Assembly: GCA_027294185.1 (NCBI GenBank) | Contig: JAPUME010000128.1 | Span: forward strand, 1 to 9,158 | Direction of reading: 5' to 3' | Origin: Acidobacteriota bacterium | GTDB lineage: Bacteria; Acidobacteriota; Terriglobia; UBA7540; JAPUME01 | DNA: 9,158 bases | Shown here: one piece after another, positions 7,384 through 9,158 of the stretch | Layout: every line of letters begins with the position of its first letter | Position numbering within the stretch: the first letter of the stretch is position 1 | The notes under the pieces: generated by a model | Databases searched by the model: none | Told to the model about the DNA's origin: nothing | What the model saw: the letters and a program-made list of their open reading frames with translations, nothing else | Position numbers and translations under genes: made by a program

Positions 7384-8067
7384 ATGATTCCCGAAGAAGT
7401 CGAATGGGTGACTTTCGATTGCTACGGTACGCTGATCGACTGGGAAAGCGGCATCCACCAGGTCTTTCGAGAGTTGAGGCGCCATTACCGGCTCGATGCG
7501 GAACCGGATCGTGTATTTGAACTTTGGGAGTCGATCCAATTTCGCATGATTCAGGAGCCGTATCGAACCTACCGTGAGATTCTTCGGGCCAGCCTGTTGG
7601 AAACTCTTCGGGAAGTGGGCGGCGAGGATTTCCATGAAATGAGTGAAGCCGGTGACCTGCTGGCCGGGCGACTTCCCACCTGGAAGCCTTTTCGGGAAGT
7701 TCCGGAGGCCCTTCGGCGGCTCAAGGCACGCTTTCTGTTGGGAATTATTTCAAACATTGATAATGATTTGATTCAGAAAACAGTTTCGCAAATCGGAGTT
7801 TCTTTCGACCGTGTGGTTACGGCGGAAGATGCCCGCGCCTACAAGCCGAGCCTCGCTCCGTTCCAAAAAGCGTTGGAGCGGCTGAGTGTATCCCCACGGG
7901 CCGTGCTTCACGCGGCGTTTGGCTTCCGCTACGACCTGAACCCGGCGCGTTCGGCGGGACTCCAGACCGTTTTCGTGAATCGTTCCAGCCAGAAGATCCC
8001 CGCCGGCTACTCTGCGGATGCCGAGGTGGCCGATCTCTCGGAATTGGCAGCCCTTCTCGGATGTTAA
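7384..8067 (+). CDS. HAD-superfamily hydrolase, haloacid dehalogenase-like (subfamily IA type)
   Basis: Soluble HAD-fold hydrolase of 227 residues; the substrate cannot be told from sequence. Motif I is TFDCYGTLIDW with nucleophile D12 (the DxYGT form, where a Tyr replaces the usual second Asp, as in 2-haloacid dehalogenase-like proteins). A helical cap of about 90 residues follows. Motif II is IISNIDND (S123), motif III is AYKPSLAPFQKAL (K154), and motif IV is FGFRYDLNPARSAGL with D184, followed by TVFVNR. True L-2-haloacid dehalogenases carry an SSNAWD-like motif IV. Here it is AFGFRYD, so dehalogenase activity should not be assumed; a phosphatase or other hydrolase is equally possible. The start is ATG 7384, 10 bases after pheA, with a weak ribosome site. 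The in-frame GTG 7336 would overlap pheA and is less likely. It is probably read with pheA. Confidence 0.88.
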   Translation: MIPEEVEWVTFDCYGTLIDWESGIHQVFRELRRHYRLDAEPDRVFELWESIQFRMIQEPYRTYREILRASLLETLREVGGEDFHEMSEAGDLLAGRLPTWKPFREVPEALRRLKARFLLGIISNIDNDLIQKTVSQIGVSFDRVVTAEDARAYKPSLAPFQKALERLSVSPRAVLHAAFGFRYDLNPARSAGLQTVFVNRSSQKIPAGYSADAEVADLSELAALLGC

Positions 8068-8100
8068 ACGGACTGCCTTAGTTGCCGAATGTCGGTCGAG

Positions 8101-8138
8101 TTTTAGTTAACGTTGTCCCCGAGACTCTCTTTTAGTTA
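8101..8138 (+). repeat. 9-bp direct repeat TTTTAGTTA bracketing the P460 promoter
   Basis: TTTTAGTTA occurs at 8101-8109 and again, exactly, at 8130-8138, starts 29 bases apart. The first copy lies just upstream of the putative -35 and the second runs into the putative -10. Repeats placed like this can be paired binding sites for a regulator, but the units are AT-rich and short, so chance is possible. Confidence 0.4.
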
Positions 8139-8142
8139 TGAT
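8113..8142 (+). promoter_or_regulatory. Putative sigma-70-type promoter for the P460 gene
   Basis: TTGTCC (8113-8118, 4 of 6 match to TTGACA) and TATGAT (8137-8142, 5 of 6 match to TATAAT) are separated by 18 bases. It sits in the only longer intergenic gap (8068-8201) downstream of ftsW, which suggests that the cytochrome is transcribed apart from the dcw operon. The expected start point near 8149 falls just ahead of an in-frame ATG at 8151. Confidence 0.45.
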
Positions 8143-8201
8143 GAATAATCATGTCCGAATCGGTCCGTGGCAAAATCTTTTTCCGAAAACGGGAGGAGAG
8201 T

Positions 8202-8759
8202 ATGGCTAGACGATTATTTCCCTTGTTGATCCTGGCGGCCATTGCGGGGATGGCGTATGCGCAGAGCGGGTTTCAAGGATTCCGGTTCACTTCAGAGAAC
8301 GAATTCATTCGCCCGCAGGAGTACCGCCGATGGATCTTCGCGGGCTCTTCGCTGGGACTTGTTTACGAGGGAGAGGAACAGGCCGATGGGGCGGAGAGAT
8401 TTCACAATGTCTATATCAACCCTGCGGCCTACGACGCCTACGCTAAGACGGGCGAGTTTCCAGCCGGTACTGTTCTGATGCTCGAGATCATGACGGCACG
8501 CGAGAAGACTTCCATTCTCAACGGGGGCCGCTATGAAGATCAGCTCGTAGGCCTGGCGGCGGCCGTCAAGGCTCCGGACCGTTTCAAAGAGAAGTGGGCT
8601 TATTTCAGCTTCACCGACCCGGGAAAGCCTTTCCTCGAAAAGGCAGCGGCCAACAAACCCGAGGAGTGTTGGACCTGTCACAAGCAGCACGGCGCTGACG
8701 ACAACGTTTTTGTGCAGTTCTATCCCACTCTTCGGGATGCCAGGGGGAAAGGGAACTAG
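8202..8759 (+). CDS. Cytochrome P460-family secreted haem c protein
   Basis: Predicted exported mono-haem cytochrome of 185 residues. A Sec signal peptide (MARRLFPLLILAAIAGMAYA, cleavage likely after A20) leads into the P460 fold: RPQEYRRWIFAGSS, then FHNVYINPAAYDAYAKTG, FPAGTVLMLEI, a long middle region, and the C-terminal haem-attachment CWTCH (156-160) in the family-typical setting with NVFVQFYPTLRDA. Characterised P460 proteins oxidise hydroxylamine or bind NO via a haem c cross-linked to a lysine. At the TVLMLEI segment many relatives, as I recall, have a Lys (VKE) where this has Leu, so catalytic activity is uncertain. The start ATG 8202 was chosen for the strong GGGAGGAG ribosome site (8191-8198) and the intact signal peptide. 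An in-frame ATG at 8151 would add 17 charged residues. It has its own probable promoter upstream. Confidence 0.9.
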   Translation: MARRLFPLLILAAIAGMAYAQSGFQGFRFTSENEFIRPQEYRRWIFAGSSLGLVYEGEEQADGAERFHNVYINPAAYDAYAKTGEFPAGTVLMLEIMTAREKTSILNGGRYEDQLVGLAAAVKAPDRFKEKWAYFSFTDPGKPFLEKAAANKPEECWTCHKQHGADDNVFVQFYPTLRDARGKGN

Positions 8760-8820
8760 CGAATATCGACGGGTGAGGGCGACTGGAAGTTAGCAGCGGA
8801 AGGCGTTCTACGGAAAACGA

Positions 8821-9158
8821 ATGACTCACGAACAGCAGGAAGTATTCAACGTCGTCTTAGAATTGAACCGCGCCTGGGTGGCCAGGGAACGGGCGGGAAT
8901 CGACGAGCGTGTGACCGACGACATCGTTGAAGTGAGTGAATATAGCCCTTATCGCCTCGAGGGCCGCGAGGAGTACATGCGCGGCATCGACGCCTACATT
9001 GCGGGTCCTTTCCGCGTCCACTCTCACATCGAGCGCGGCCCGCTGGTGAAGCTTTTCGGAGACGTGGCCCTGGTCACCTTCTACTTTGACCAGGAGATCC
9101 AGTCCGCCGACTCGCCTCGGCTGGCGCGCACAGGTAAAGAGACCCACATGCTCCGCCG
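8821..9158 (+). CDS. NTF2/SnoaL-like protein, 3'-truncated
   Basis: An open frame without a stop from ATG 8821 to the window end (112 codons plus 2 bases). It starts MTHEQQEVFNVVLELNRAW and continues with EYSPYRLEGREEYMRGIDAY, then RVHSHIERGPLVKLFGDVAL and VTFYFDQEI. The pattern of an N-terminal helix, a GREEY-type loop and alternating beta strands with 'xVALVTFYF' resembles the SnoaL_3/DUF4440 branch of the NTF2-like superfamily, a fold used by enzymes and ligand-binding proteins alike. No catalytic function can be assigned. The Shine-Dalgarno is weak (GGA, 8812-8814). The frame upstream is closed by TAG at 8791, so the ATG is the only reasonable start. It lies 61 bases after the P460 gene and may share its transcript. 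Confidence 0.8.
   Translation, partial: MTHEQQEVFNVVLELNRAWVARERAGIDERVTDDIVEVSEYSPYRLEGREEYMRGIDAYIAGPFRVHSHIERGPLVKLFGDVALVTFYFDQEIQSADSPRLARTGKETHMLR

Noticed and set aside
8085..8095. CCGA-ATG-TCGG hairpin followed by CGAGTTTT after the HAD gene, as a terminator
   Set aside because: The stem is only 4 base pairs with a short interrupted T tract; too weak to call an intrinsic terminator, although some transcription stop in this gap would make sense.
8857..9147. 96-residue minus-strand frame at the window end
   Set aside because: The + strand frame from 8821 has an NTF2-like pattern and is open across the same bases; the minus frame shows no family features.
1..9158. CRISPR arrays, insertion sequences, tRNA or rRNA genes
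   Set aside because: No regularly spaced repeats, transposase-like frames, terminal inverted repeats or RNA-gene signatures were seen; nearly all of the window is accounted for by protein-coding genes.

Overview
This window is the middle and downstream end of a bacterial division and cell-wall (dcw) cluster. All genes are on the + strand, and no RNA gene, mobile element or CRISPR array is visible. The order is murE (5' end cut off), murF, mraY, murD, ftsW, pheA (prephenate dehydratase), a HAD-family hydrolase, a secreted cytochrome P460-family haem protein, and an NTF2/SnoaL-like gene cut off by the window end. GC content is moderately high. MurE carries the DNPR motif of meso-diaminopimelate-adding enzymes, and P460 has a Sec-type signal peptide and a haem c site, so a diderm with DAP-type peptidoglycan is likely. 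My best guess is Acidobacteriota or a neighbouring soil/sediment phylum. That rests on overall protein character and is weak.

Positions 1-6498 are the peptidoglycan block. MurE adds meso-DAP to UDP-MurNAc-L-Ala-D-Glu. MurF adds D-Ala-D-Ala. MraY moves the finished phospho-MurNAc-pentapeptide to undecaprenyl phosphate (lipid I). MurD adds D-Glu earlier in the pathway. FtsW is the SEDS glycosyltransferase that polymerises lipid II at the septum. murF-mraY (2 bp apart), mraY-murD (1 base shared, TAGTG) and murD-ftsW (6 bp apart) look translationally coupled. The exception is an 86-103 bp murE-murF gap holding a GC-rich inverted repeat around the murF start region.

Positions 6499-8067 depart from the canonical dcw order. 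Where murG and murC usually follow ftsW, there is a complete monofunctional prephenate dehydratase with an ACT domain (44 bp after ftsW), then a HAD hydrolase 10 bp further on. Both could be read from the dcw transcript.

Positions 8068-9158 look like a separate unit. A 134 bp gap holds a plausible sigma-70-type promoter, with a 9-bp direct repeat bracketing the -35 and overlapping the -10. The secreted P460-like cytochrome and the truncated NTF2-like gene follow.

The most unusual feature is MurD. It is about 646 residues, against roughly 440-460 for the family. It has a low-complexity N-terminal extension of about 46 residues and a Pro/Glu/Ser-rich C-terminal tail of about 157 residues ending in twelve consecutive basic residues. 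The codons of that basic end also form the purine-rich Shine-Dalgarno sequence for ftsW. No obviously new multi-gene system is visible.
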